From: Methanoculleus sp.
Lineage (GTDB): Archaea > Halobacteriota > Methanomicrobia > Methanomicrobiales > Methanoculleaceae
DNA: 5,281 nucleotides
Direction: 5' to 3'
NCBI GenBank assembly: GCA_028698765.1
Contig: JAQVVW010000130.1
Span: forward strand, 1 to 5,281
Below the pieces are notes generated by a model. The model saw only the letters and a program-made list of their open reading frames with translations, was not told where the DNA came from and ran no database searches. Below, in pieces: positions 1-5,281 of the stretch; the stretch's first letter is position 1, and the number at the start of each line of letters is the position of its first letter. The translations under genes and the position numbers were made by a program.

Positions 1-124
1 GCTGGCCCACGTCGACGGCAACGGTGACGATCTCGTCGAACCCGTAGTGTTCGCGCAGGAGGGGAATACAGATGGAGGTGTCGAGACCTCCCGAAAATGC
101 TAGGACGACTTTTCCCTTTTCCAT
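1..124 (-). CDS. argG: Argininosuccinate synthase, N-terminal part (cut by window edge)
   Basis: The first 41 codons read inward from the left edge, starting at the ATG at 124-122. The enzyme condenses citrulline with aspartate using ATP, giving argininosuccinate, AMP and pyrophosphate. This is the penultimate step of arginine synthesis, in the cytoplasm. The visible protein begins [17 protein letters not shown]. Residues 11-17 (SGGLDTS) are the ATP-pyrophosphatase P-loop typical of argininosuccinate synthases, followed by a segment ending VAVDVGQ that also fits the family N-terminus. The start is supported by a Shine-Dalgarno-like GGAGATCA ten bases upstream (GGAG to ATG). It lies on the same strand as carAB and uses citrulline, whose carbamoyl group comes from CarAB. 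An oligo-T tract after carB and the reversed pseudogene between them suggest argG has its own promoter. The rest of the gene, including the citrulline and aspartate sites, lies outside the window. Confidence 0.95.
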   Translation of the reverse strand, partial: MEKGKVVLAFSGGLDTSICIPLLREHYGFDEIVTVAVDVGQ

Positions 125-130
125 GGTAAT

Positions 131-138
131 TGATCTCC
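131..138 (-). promoter_or_regulatory. Ribosome binding site of argG
   Basis: On the minus strand GGAGATCA precedes the argG ATG, with ten bases between GGAG and the start codon. It resembles the archaeal Shine-Dalgarno consensus (GGAGGTGAT), and it supports the ATG at 124 as the start. Confidence 0.65.
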
Positions 139-152
139 GCGTTCCTGGTTCC

Positions 153-166
153 CTGCCTGACGGCAG
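153..166. repeat. Short inverted repeat in the argG leader
   Basis: CTGCC-TGAC-GGCAG is a perfect 5-bp inverted repeat with a 4-base spacer, 29 bases upstream of the argG start codon. It could fold as a small hairpin in the argG leader RNA or be half of an operator. A repeat this short also arises easily by chance in GC-rich DNA, so no function is assigned. Confidence 0.3.
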
Positions 167-173
167 ACTGGAG

Positions 174-210
174 TAATCTACATTATTATGACCTCTCACC
201 CAATAAAAGA
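174..210 (-). promoter_or_regulatory. Possible argG promoter region (TATA-like)
   Basis: This is the only AT-rich patch upstream of argG. On the minus strand it reads TTTTATTGGG near 210-201 and CATAATAATG near 190-181. Either could be a TATA box. The second would put transcription start near 160 with a leader of about 36 bases, and the first would give a longer leader of about 55 bases. TAAT-CTAC-ATTA (174-185) is a small inverted repeat in the same patch. The assignment rests on base composition and spacing only; no clear BRE was identified. Confidence 0.35.
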
Positions 211-235
211 AATGGTATGGACGGCCGTACCGGGA

Positions 236-648
236 GGAACCGGAACCGTTATCGGTATTTCCCGGGGGCCGGAAGCGGGGGTGCGGCGGTGCCGGGCCAT
301 CCCGTGTGCCGGCATGGCGGCGGAACTCGGCTCCGCCATCAGCGATGAGGAGTGGGTTGCCGTGACCGGGTGGTCGCCGCACTGGAAGTTCGGCCGCTAC
401 GACCTCAAGTTCCTCGACGACGAAAAGTGCGTCTCCGGTGGGGCCGAGGATATCGTGACCCTCGCACGGCAGGATCTCGCGACCGACGATCCGGCGGCCT
501 ATGGAATCATTGAGCGGTTCGAGTGGACCGGCGAGGATATCGCCTCGGTCATGACCGATATCGCGGGCGGCATGCCTGAAGAGGAAGCCGCGAAGAACTG
601 GATCGATGCCAACCGCGACAGGGTCGATCCTGGCTTGGGGAAGCATAA
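236..648 (+). pseudogene. Decayed glycine betaine/proline ABC transporter substrate-binding protein (OpuAC/ProX family), C-terminal remnant
   Basis: Intact relatives are extracytoplasmic proteins that bind glycine betaine or similar osmoprotectants and deliver them to an ABC importer. A reading frame open through 670 encodes the family's C-terminal part: [20 protein letters not shown] at 344-403, then a LKFLDD...[11 protein letters not shown] stretch and [15 protein letters not shown]. The aromatic GWSPHW segment (368-385) is characteristic and probably contributes to the betaine pocket. Three signs show decay. First, the family's IGI(D)PGAG motif is split: VIGIS is read in one frame (248-262) and PGAGSG in the next (262-279). 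Second, the stretch from PGAG to the MAAEL segment (314 on) is about a dozen residues shorter than I expect. Third, near 628-630 the frame leaves the family ending; a one-base shift restores WLGEA then TAA at 646-648. The N-terminal half and signal peptide are absent, and the ATG at 188 has no convincing ribosome binding site. It lies opposite to argG and carB. Family identity is from recalled similarity. Confidence 0.78.
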
Positions 649-663
649 CCCCTCTCTTTTTCG
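649..663 (+). terminator. Oligo-T tract after the transporter remnant
   Basis: A pyrimidine-rich run (CCCCTCTCTTTTTC) directly follows the inferred original stop of the pseudogene at 646-648. Archaeal transcription commonly ends at such T tracts without needing a hairpin. Its position right after the restored TAA, not after the 668-670 stop, supports the TAA as the ancestral end of the gene. Confidence 0.45.
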
Positions 664-690
664 ACTCTAGACGCTCTGCGAACCCTGCCG

Positions 691-720
691 GCCTGCTGTC
701 CGTTGACGATAGAAGCAGGC
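691..720. repeat. 7-bp inverted repeat between convergent units
   Basis: GCCTGCT (691-697) and AGCAGGC (714-720) form a perfect 7-bp inverted repeat around a 16-base loop in the gap between the pseudogene and the carB end. It could help end transcription from either side, but no T run follows it directly. No coding signal was seen in this gap (about 664-777). Confidence 0.35.
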
Positions 721-777
721 GGTATGGCCTCTGATTGAGGGCGCCCAGGAGCTGCCGGGGACCTAGATGAGAACACT

Positions 778-794
778 GGAAGAAAAAGAAAGGG
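778..794 (-). terminator. Oligo-T terminator of the carAB operon
   Basis: On the minus strand, 15 bases past the carB stop codon, the sequence reads CCCTTTCTTTTTCTTCC. This is a typical archaeal T-rich terminator without an obvious stem. It suggests that carAB transcripts end here and that argG, about 650 bases further on, is transcribed separately. Confidence 0.6.
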
Positions 795-809
795 TGGTAA
801 GATCCCGCA

Positions 810-3800
810 TTACACCAGCCCGTGGTAGTGTCCGAGCGGCTCGAGGGTGATCTCCTCGCGCTTGATGGCGTCGATCGCCATCGCCGCCGCCCGGGCCGCC
901 TGGAGCGTGGTGATGTAGGGTATGCCGTAATCGACAGCGGCCCGCATGATCTGGATGTGATCCTGCCGGGACGCCTTGTCCGCCGGGGTGTTGATGATCA
1001 GCCGGATGCTCCCGGAACGCATCGCATCGATGACGTTCGGGGAGCCTTCCTGGACCTTCCGCACCAGGTTTACCTCGACGCCGTTCTGGGTGAGGTACTC
1101 GACCGTCCCGCTCGTCCCGTAGAGCGAGAGGCCGAGTTCCCGGAGTTTCTGCGCAATCGGGAGGATCTCCTCCTTCTGTTCGTCCGTCACCGATATGAAG
1201 ACGTTTCCGGCGGTCGGCAGGGTGTTGTCTGCGGCGGTGCTCGCCTTGTAGTAGGCGCGGCCGAAGTCGTAGTCGATCCCCATCACCTCGCCGGTGCTCT
1301 TCATCTCCGGCCCGAGCACGGTATCGACGCCGGGGAGTTTGTTGAAGGGCAGGAGCACCTCTTTGACCGCGACGTGTTTGATCTCGGGCTCGGTGACGTC
1401 CATATCGGCGAGTTTCTTGCCGACCATCACCTTCGCCGCGATCTTCGCAAGCGCGATGCCCGTCGCCTTCGCGACGAACGGTACCGTCCGGCTCGCACGC
1501 GGGTTCGCCTCAAGCACATAGACCACGTCGTTTCGGACAGCGTACTGGATGTTGATCAGCCCGACGACCCCGAGGCCGAGAGCGATCTTCTTCGTGTACT
1601 CCCGCACCCGCGCGATCACCGAAGGAGAGAGGGACTGCGGCGGGATGACGCAGGCCGAGTCGCCGGAGTGGACCCCGGCCCACTCGATGTGCTCCATGAT
1701 GCCGCCGATCAGGACGCCCGTCCCGTCACAGACCGCATCGACGTCGATCTCGACGGCGTTCTGGAGGAAGGAGTCGATCAGAACCGGGTGCTTCTTACTC
1801 ACCCGGACGGCCTCTTTGATGTAACTCTCGAGTTCGGTCTCGTCGTGGACGAGTTCCATCGCCCGCCCGCCGAGGACGTAGGACGGCCTGACCAGCACCG
1901 GGTAGCCGATCTCTCCGGCCATCTTCCGTGCCTCCTCCTCCGAGTAGGCGGAACTGTTCGCCGGGCTCGGGATATCGAGCCGGGTGAGAAGTCTGCTGAA
2001 CCGGTCGCGGTCTTCCGCCGCGTCCATGGCGTCGGGCGACGTGCCCAGGATCTTCGTCGCAAGACCGAGACGCTTGATCTCCGCCTCCAGCGGCATGGCC
2101 AGGTTCACCGAGTTCTGGCCGCCGAACTGAACCATGACGCCGTAATAGTCGTCTTTCTTGAGGATGTTCACGACGTCCTCGAGTTGCATCGGCTCAAAGA
2201 AGAGCCGATCGGAGGTGTCGGCATCGGTCGAGACCGTCTCCGGGTTGTTGTTGACGATATGGACCTCGATCCCCTCCTCCTCGCGGAGCGCCATCACCGC
2301 GTGGACGGTGCAGTAGTCGAACTCGATCCCCTGGCCGATCCGGATCGGCCCGGAACCGAGGATCAGCACTTTCTTCGCGTCGTTCCGGGTCAGTTCGCAC
2401 CCATCCTCCCAGGTGGAGTAGAAGTAGGGTGTCGTCGCCGGGAACTCGGCGGCGCAGGTGTCCACCATCTTGTAGGTCGGCGTTCCTCCGAGGGCCTCGA
2501 TCTCGGCGCCGGTCTTTCCCGTCAGCGCCAGGAGGTCTTCTTCCGAGAAACCGGAGCGCCGGGCGACCCTGACGTCCCCAGGTTCGAAGTCGGTCTCGAG
2601 CTTTTGCTCGAGATCGACGATGTTCTTGATCTTCTCTAAAAAGAACGGCGTGATCGACGTGAGGCCGGCAACCTCTTCGACCGTGAACCCCGCGCGGAAG
2701 GCATCGAAGAGGCACCCGAACCGCTCGTCCGTCGGGGACGTCAGGATCATCCGGATCTCATTCGGGTTTGTGTGGCGCTGCATATCATTGTCGAGCGACC
2801 GGAGCGCCTTCTTGAACGCCTCCTCGACCGTCCGGCCGATTGCCATCACCTCGCCGGTGCTCTTCATCGCCGTCGTGAGCGTCCGGTCCGCCGACTTGAA
2901 CTTATCGAACGGCCACCGGGGCACCTTCACCACGACATAATCGATAGCCGGCTCGAAGGATGCCGGGGTGACGCCGGTCACGGAGTTCATGATCTCGTCG
3001 AGCCGGAATCCGATCGCGATCTTTGCCGCGACCCGGGCGATCGGGTAGCCGGTCGCCTTGGAGGCGAGCGCCGAGGACCGCGAGACCCGGGGGTTCACCT
3101 CGATGATCCGGTAGTCGCCGTCCTTGAAGGCAAACTGGACGTTGCACCCGCCCTGGACGTCGAGTGCCCGGATGATCTTTATCGCGGCGGTCCGGAGCGT
3201 CTGGTACTCGTCGTCCCGCAGGGTGAGGATGGGCGCAACGACGACGCTCTCGCCGGTGTGGATGCCCATCGGGTCGACGTTCTCCATGCCGCAGACGATG
3301 ATGCAGGTATCGGCCGCGTCCCGCATCACCTCGAACTCGATCTCTTTCCACCCGGCGACGCTCTCTTCCACGAGAACCTGGTGAATCCGGGAGCGGGCAA
3401 GCCCGAGCTCGCATATCCGCCGCATCTCTTCAGCCGTGTGCGCCACGCCGCCGCCGGAGCCGCCCAGGGTATACGCCGGCCGGATGATCGCCGGGAGACC
3501 GATTTCACGGATCGCCTCGTCGATCTGGTTCATGTTCTCGAGGATCATGCTCTTCGGGACGGGCTCGCCGATGGCGTTCATCAGGTCGCGGAACTGTTCC
3601 CGGTCTTCGCCCTGGTAGATCGCCTCAAGCGGCGTCCCGAGGATCTCCACGCCCTCGAGCGCACCCATCTCAGCGAGTTCCGCGGTCATGTTGAGGCCGG
3701 TCTGACCGCCCATGCCGCTCAGGATCCCGTCGGGCTTCTCCTTCCTGATGATCTTCGCTATGATATCGGCCTTCAGGGGCTCGATGTAGATGACGTCCGC

Positions 3801-3980
3801 CGTATCGGGGTCGGTCTGGATCGTCGCGGGGTTCGAGTTCACGAGGACGACCTCGACCCCCTCCTCCCGGAGCGCGCGGCAGGCCTGCGACCCCGAGAAG
3901 TCGAACTCGGCCGCCTGCCCGATCTGGATGGGGCCGGAGCCGATGAGAAGAACTTTCTTGATGTGAGATTTCTTCGGCAT
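810..3980 (-). CDS. carB: Carbamoyl phosphate synthetase, large subunit
   Basis: This subunit makes carbamoyl phosphate from bicarbonate, two ATP and ammonia tunnelled from CarA, for pyrimidine and arginine synthesis in the cytoplasm. It is complete at 1056 residues (E. coli 1073) and shows both homologous halves. The first half (about 1-400, carboxyphosphate synthesis) has [14 protein letters not shown] at 14-27, R127, R167, GGSGGG at 173-178, and EVNPR at 294-298. An oligomerisation segment (about 400-535) follows. The second half (about 536-920, carbamate kinase) has [15 protein letters not shown] at 542-556, R698, GVHSGDS at 769-775 and EANPR at 824-828. The C-terminal MGS-like allosteric domain (about 925-1056) keeps S930, K936, the T956/T959 pair, K975 and N997, equivalent to E. 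coli effector-phosphate contacts, so UMP-type feedback is plausible. The start is preceded by GGGAGAT and overlaps the carA stop (TAATG), implying coupled translation. The gene is fused, not split as in some methanogens, and no frame damage was seen. Confidence 0.98.
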   Translation of the reverse strand: MPKKSHIKKVLLIGSGPIQIGQAAEFDFSGSQACRALREEGVEVVLVNSNPATIQTDPDTADVIYIEPLKADIIAKIIRKEKPDGILSGMGGQTGLNMTAELAEMGALEGVEILGTPLEAIYQGEDREQFRDLMNAIGEPVPKSMILENMNQIDEAIREIGLPAIIRPAYTLGGSGGGVAHTAEEMRRICELGLARSRIHQVLVEESVAGWKEIEFEVMRDAADTCIIVCGMENVDPMGIHTGESVVVAPILTLRDDEYQTLRTAAIKIIRALDVQGGCNVQFAFKDGDYRIIEVNPRVSRSSALASKATGYPIARVAAKIAIGFRLDEIMNSVTGVTPASFEPAIDYVVVKVPRWPFDKFKSADRTLTTAMKSTGEVMAIGRTVEEAFKKALRSLDNDMQRHTNPNEIRMILTSPTDERFGCLFDAFRAGFTVEEVAGLTSITPFFLEKIKNIVDLEQKLETDFEPGDVRVARRSGFSEEDLLALTGKTGAEIEALGGTPTYKMVDTCAAEFPATTPYFYSTWEDGCELTRNDAKKVLILGSGPIRIGQGIEFDYCTVHAVMALREEEGIEVHIVNNNPETVSTDADTSDRLFFEPMQLEDVVNILKKDDYYGVMVQFGGQNSVNLAMPLEAEIKRLGLATKILGTSPDAMDAAEDRDRFSRLLTRLDIPSPANSSAYSEEEARKMAGEIGYPVLVRPSYVLGGRAMELVHDETELESYIKEAVRVSKKHPVLIDSFLQNAVEIDVDAVCDGTGVLIGGIMEHIEWAGVHSGDSACVIPPQSLSPSVIARVREYTKKIALGLGVVGLINIQYAVRNDVVYVLEANPRASRTVPFVAKATGIALAKIAAKVMVGKKLADMDVTEPEIKHVAVKEVLLPFNKLPGVDTVLGPEMKSTGEVMGIDYDFGRAYYKASTAADNTLPTAGNVFISVTDEQKEEILPIAQKLRELGLSLYGTSGTVEYLTQNGVEVNLVRKVQEGSPNVIDAMRSGSIRLIINTPADKASRQDHIQIMRAAVDYGIPYITTLQAARAAAMAIDAIKREEITLEPLGHYHGLV

Positions 3981-5035
3981 TATGGGATCTCCCTGTATAC
4001 GCGGTCAAAGAAGCGCGTCTCCGTATCCCGGGGCCCGCCGTGCGCCTCCGGGTGGAACTGGACGCAGGTGACGGCAAGATCGCGGTTCTCAAACCCTTCG
4101 ATGGTGCCGTCGTTCACGTTCCGGTACGAGACCGTGCATCCTTCGGGCAGGGTCTCTTCGTCCACCGCGAACCCGTGGTTCTGCGTCGTGATGTAGATGC
4201 TCCCGTCCCGGTAGCGGACCGGCTGATTCGCCCCCCTATGCCCGAACTTCATCTTGTAGATCCCGGCGCCGAGCGCGAGAGCAGCCACCTGAATGCCCAT
4301 GCAGATCCCGATGACCGGCATCTCGCCGGCGAGGTCGCGGACACACCGGATGGCGTCTGTCGCCCTCCTCGGGTCGCCGGGGCCGTTGCTGATGAAGAGT
4401 GCTTCGGGCTCTGCCGCCATCACCTCGTCGGGTGCGGCGGTGTGCGGGAAGACGTGGATATCCGCGCCCCGGCGGCCGAGGCTCTCAAGAATGTGCCGCT
4501 TCACCCCGAGATCGATGACGGCGATCCGTTTTCCGGAACCGGCGATCCGGTAGGGCTCGGAGCAGGAGACGCTCCCGATGAGATCAATCTCACTGATCGG
4601 ACGTGCTGCCCGGGCGCGACGGACTGCTTCTTCTCCATCGTCGCTGCCGACGATGAGCGACGCCCTGAGCGTGCCGAGCGTCCGGGTCTTTATCGTCAGG
4701 TTGCGGGTATCGACGCCCGATATCCCGAGAAGGCCGTTCTCTTCAAAATATTCTGCAACTGAGGGTCGTGCCGCGGGCACGCGTGCGATCTCGCGCGCGA
4801 CACAGCCCTGCGCGTGAACCTTCGGACTCTCGAAATTCTGAAGGTCTACACCATAATTCCCGATGAGAGGGTACGTAAACATCAGGACCTGCCCGGCATA
4901 ACTCGGGTCGGTCAATGCCTCCATGTAACCGGTCATCTGCGTCGTGAAGACGAGTTCGCCGGAACATGCCCCTTCAACGCCAAAACCATCCCCTACAACA
5001 GATGTTCCGTCTTCAAGACCCAGAACCGCCTTCAT
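3980..5035 (-). CDS. carA: Carbamoyl phosphate synthetase, small (glutaminase) subunit
   Basis: CarA hydrolyses glutamine and passes the ammonia through a tunnel to CarB. It is full length for an archaeal CarA at 351 residues (E. coli 382). The N-terminal CarA-specific domain (about 1-130) has TGYMEALTDPSYAGQ at 35-49, YPLIGNYG at 55-62 and the SGVDTRNLT motif at 106-114. The C-terminal class I glutamine amidotransferase domain (about 168-348) has the oxyanion-loop motif SNGPGDP at 216-222, nucleophile C245 in GICMGIQ, GHRGAN at 265-270, QNHGFAVDE at 285-293 and the catalytic H328/E330 of FHPE. The triad is therefore complete. One deviation is I248, where most homologues have the histidine of GICLGHQ. 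The ATG at 5035 is chosen because an in-frame TAA lies two codons upstream. It is first in the carAB operon. Only a weak ribosome binding site precedes it, and the nearest TATA-like box implies a very short leader. Confidence 0.98.
   Translation of the reverse strand: MKAVLGLEDGTSVVGDGFGVEGACSGELVFTTQMTGYMEALTDPSYAGQVLMFTYPLIGNYGVDLQNFESPKVHAQGCVAREIARVPAARPSVAEYFEENGLLGISGVDTRNLTIKTRTLGTLRASLIVGSDDGEEAVRRARAARPISEIDLIGSVSCSEPYRIAGSGKRIAVIDLGVKRHILESLGRRGADIHVFPHTAAPDEVMAAEPEALFISNGPGDPRRATDAIRCVRDLAGEMPVIGICMGIQVAALALGAGIYKMKFGHRGANQPVRYRDGSIYITTQNHGFAVDEETLPEGCTVSYRNVNDGTIEGFENRDLAVTCVQFHPEAHGGPRDTETRFFDRVYREIP
3984..3993 (-). promoter_or_regulatory. Ribosome binding site of carB inside the carA end
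   Basis: GGGAGATCCC on the minus strand lies in the last codons of carA, just ahead of the carB ATG at 3980-3978. The GGGAGAT core matches the archaeal Shine-Dalgarno consensus. With the one-base stop/start overlap it indicates that ribosomes finishing carA re-initiate on carB, keeping the subunits balanced. Confidence 0.65.
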
Positions 5036-5062
5036 GAATTACCATAACATGTGGAGCCGTTT

Positions 5063-5071
5063 CCTTAATAA
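5063..5071 (-). promoter_or_regulatory. Probable TATA box of the carAB promoter
   Basis: On the minus strand TTATTAAGG is the best TATA-like match ahead of carA. Archaeal TATA boxes are usually centred about 26 bases before the start of transcription, which puts the start near 5042-5039, only a few bases before the carA ATG at 5035. That would make carA nearly leaderless. This agrees with the lack of a good Shine-Dalgarno sequence (only TGGTAATTC precedes the ATG). The flanking CCGTT/AACGG (5057-5061 and 5070-5074) forms a 5-bp inverted repeat around the box. Confidence 0.5.
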
Positions 5072-5083
5072 CGGTAATGACGG
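5066..5083. repeat. Tandem 9-bp repeat overlapping the carA TATA box
   Basis: TAATAACGG (5066-5074) is followed at once by TAATGACGG (5075-5083), matching at 8 of 9 positions. On the minus strand the repeats run into the proposed carA TATA box, where a bound regulator would block the basal transcription factors. A repressor-site role is inference; chance duplication in an AT-rich patch is possible. Confidence 0.45.
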
Positions 5084-5141
5084 ATTGAACACACGCCCCA
5101 AAACCCCTGCTGGAAACCCGGAAAGGCGGGGCTGCATCGAC

Positions 5142-5152
5142 CCGAAATATTG
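5142..5152 (+). promoter_or_regulatory. Possible BRE/TATA element of the rightward gene
   Basis: CCGAAATATTG combines a purine-rich BRE-like CGAA with an AT-rich core. Centred near 5148, it would start transcription around 5174, leaving a leader of under ten bases before the ATG at 5181. That would cut into the ribosome binding site proposed for the same gene, so only one of the two may be right. CTTAATAA at 5064-5071 is an alternative plus-strand TATA box with a longer leader. Confidence 0.35.
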
Positions 5153-5165
5153 AAGACGGCCGGGC

Positions 5166-5173
5166 GTGAGAGG
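5166..5173 (+). promoter_or_regulatory. Putative ribosome binding site of the rightward gene
   Basis: GTGAGAGG ends seven bases before the ATG at 5181 and resembles the archaeal Shine-Dalgarno consensus. It also contains an in-frame GTG at 5166 that could serve as a start five codons earlier. The ATG is preferred because it has this site in front of it. Confidence 0.45.
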
Positions 5174-5180
5174 GCATACG

Positions 5181-5281
5181 ATGAGCGAGAGCGCGGCAGA
5201 GAAACTCCAGCGGATCGAGACGCCTGAGGGGACGTTCACGCTCAGGCTCGTCATCGACGACCTGGGAGATATCTACCCGGG
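5181..5281 (+). CDS. N-terminal part of an unidentified protein (cut by window edge)
   Basis: I do not recognise this gene. An open frame runs from the ATG at 5181 to the right edge, giving 33 residues that begin MSESAAEKLQRIETPEG and continue TFTLRLVIDDLGDIYPG. The frame is bounded upstream by an in-frame TGA at 5151-5153. GC-rich third positions (CTC, GTC, ATC, GAC) match the codon use of its neighbours, which supports real coding. The N-terminus is hydrophilic, with no signal peptide or membrane segment, so a cytoplasmic protein is likely. It is divergent from carA, with 145 bases between the start codons, so the two may share regulatory DNA. Too little is visible to assign a family. Confidence 0.65.
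   Translation, partial: MSESAAEKLQRIETPEGTFTLRLVIDDLGDIYP

Noticed and set aside
130..348. A 72-codon plus-strand frame starting in the argG leader
   Set aside because: It is not a gene of its own. Only its PGAGSG stretch (about 262-279) is meaningful, as the displaced-frame part of the transporter remnant.
549..776. A 75-codon minus-strand frame over the end of the remnant and the gap
   Set aside because: It has low-complexity R/S/P-rich composition, is antisense to the recognisable WIDANRDRV region, and has no family resemblance.
822..2639. A 605-codon open frame on the plus strand opposite carB
   Set aside because: It lies wholly antisense to a well-conserved carB. Its composition (very rich in D, R, L, V, H) is the mirror image of GC-rich codons, with no recognisable domain. 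It is a shadow frame.
2772..4196. A 474-codon open frame on the plus strand opposite carB and the end of carA
   Set aside because: It has the same antisense composition artefact, spans the carA-carB junction, and shows no ribosome binding site or family motif.
4040..4762. A 240-codon open frame on the plus strand opposite carA
   Set aside because: It is antisense to conserved carA motifs, and its composition matches the other shadow frames.
5084..5140. Possible riboswitch or hairpin in the C- and G-rich part of the carA upstream region (CCCC...GGGG)
   Set aside because: Only short 4-base complementary blocks were found, with no extended stem or recognisable riboswitch core, and it lies upstream of the predicted carA transcript.
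5039..5254. A 71-codon minus-strand frame across the carA upstream region
   Set aside because: It runs through the promoter region and opposite the start of the rightward gene, and has no clear ribosome site or motif.
1..5281. CRISPR arrays, tRNA or rRNA genes, insertion sequence ends, novel defence systems
   Set aside because: No spaced identical repeats, no tRNA-like cloverleaf, no transposase motifs or terminal inverted repeats, and nearly all of the window is accounted for by metabolic genes and the transporter remnant.

Overview
This window looks like part of a methanogenic archaeal chromosome, most likely of the order Methanomicrobiales and similar to Methanoculleus. That placement is inferred from the sequence character, not from a database search. 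The sequence is GC-rich. CarB is a single fused protein, unlike the split carB genes of Methanocaldococcus-type methanogens. Gene ends carry oligo-T tracts without strong hairpins, and AT-rich TATA-like boxes lie close to the start codons.

Layout from left to right: (1) 1-124, minus strand: the first 41 codons of argG (argininosuccinate synthase), which runs off the left edge. (2) About 236-648, plus strand: a decayed remnant of a glycine betaine-type ABC transporter substrate-binding protein (OpuAC/ProX family). It lacks its N-terminal half and has at least two reading-frame breaks. (3) 649-809: a short non-coding gap between convergent units, with an oligo-T tract for each direction. (4) 810-3980, minus: carB, the full-length large subunit of carbamoyl phosphate synthetase. 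(5) 3980-5035, minus: carA, the glutaminase small subunit, overlapping carB by one base. (6) 5036-5180: a divergent intergenic region with a probable carA promoter and a tandem 9-bp repeat. (7) 5181-end, plus: the first 33 codons of an unidentified gene.

carA and carB form a two-gene operon that makes carbamoyl phosphate from glutamine, bicarbonate and ATP. The product feeds pyrimidine synthesis (aspartate transcarbamoylase) and arginine synthesis (ornithine carbamoyltransferase, giving citrulline). ArgG, encoded just downstream on the same strand, takes citrulline to argininosuccinate, so the neighbourhood is a carbamoyl phosphate/arginine cluster. The betaine-transporter remnant sits inside that cluster on the opposite strand and looks like debris of an insertion or rearrangement.

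I do not see a convincing new biological system here. The points most worth a second look are the transporter pseudogene, the probably near-leaderless carA start with its tandem repeat, and the GICMGIQ variant of the CarA nucleophile motif.
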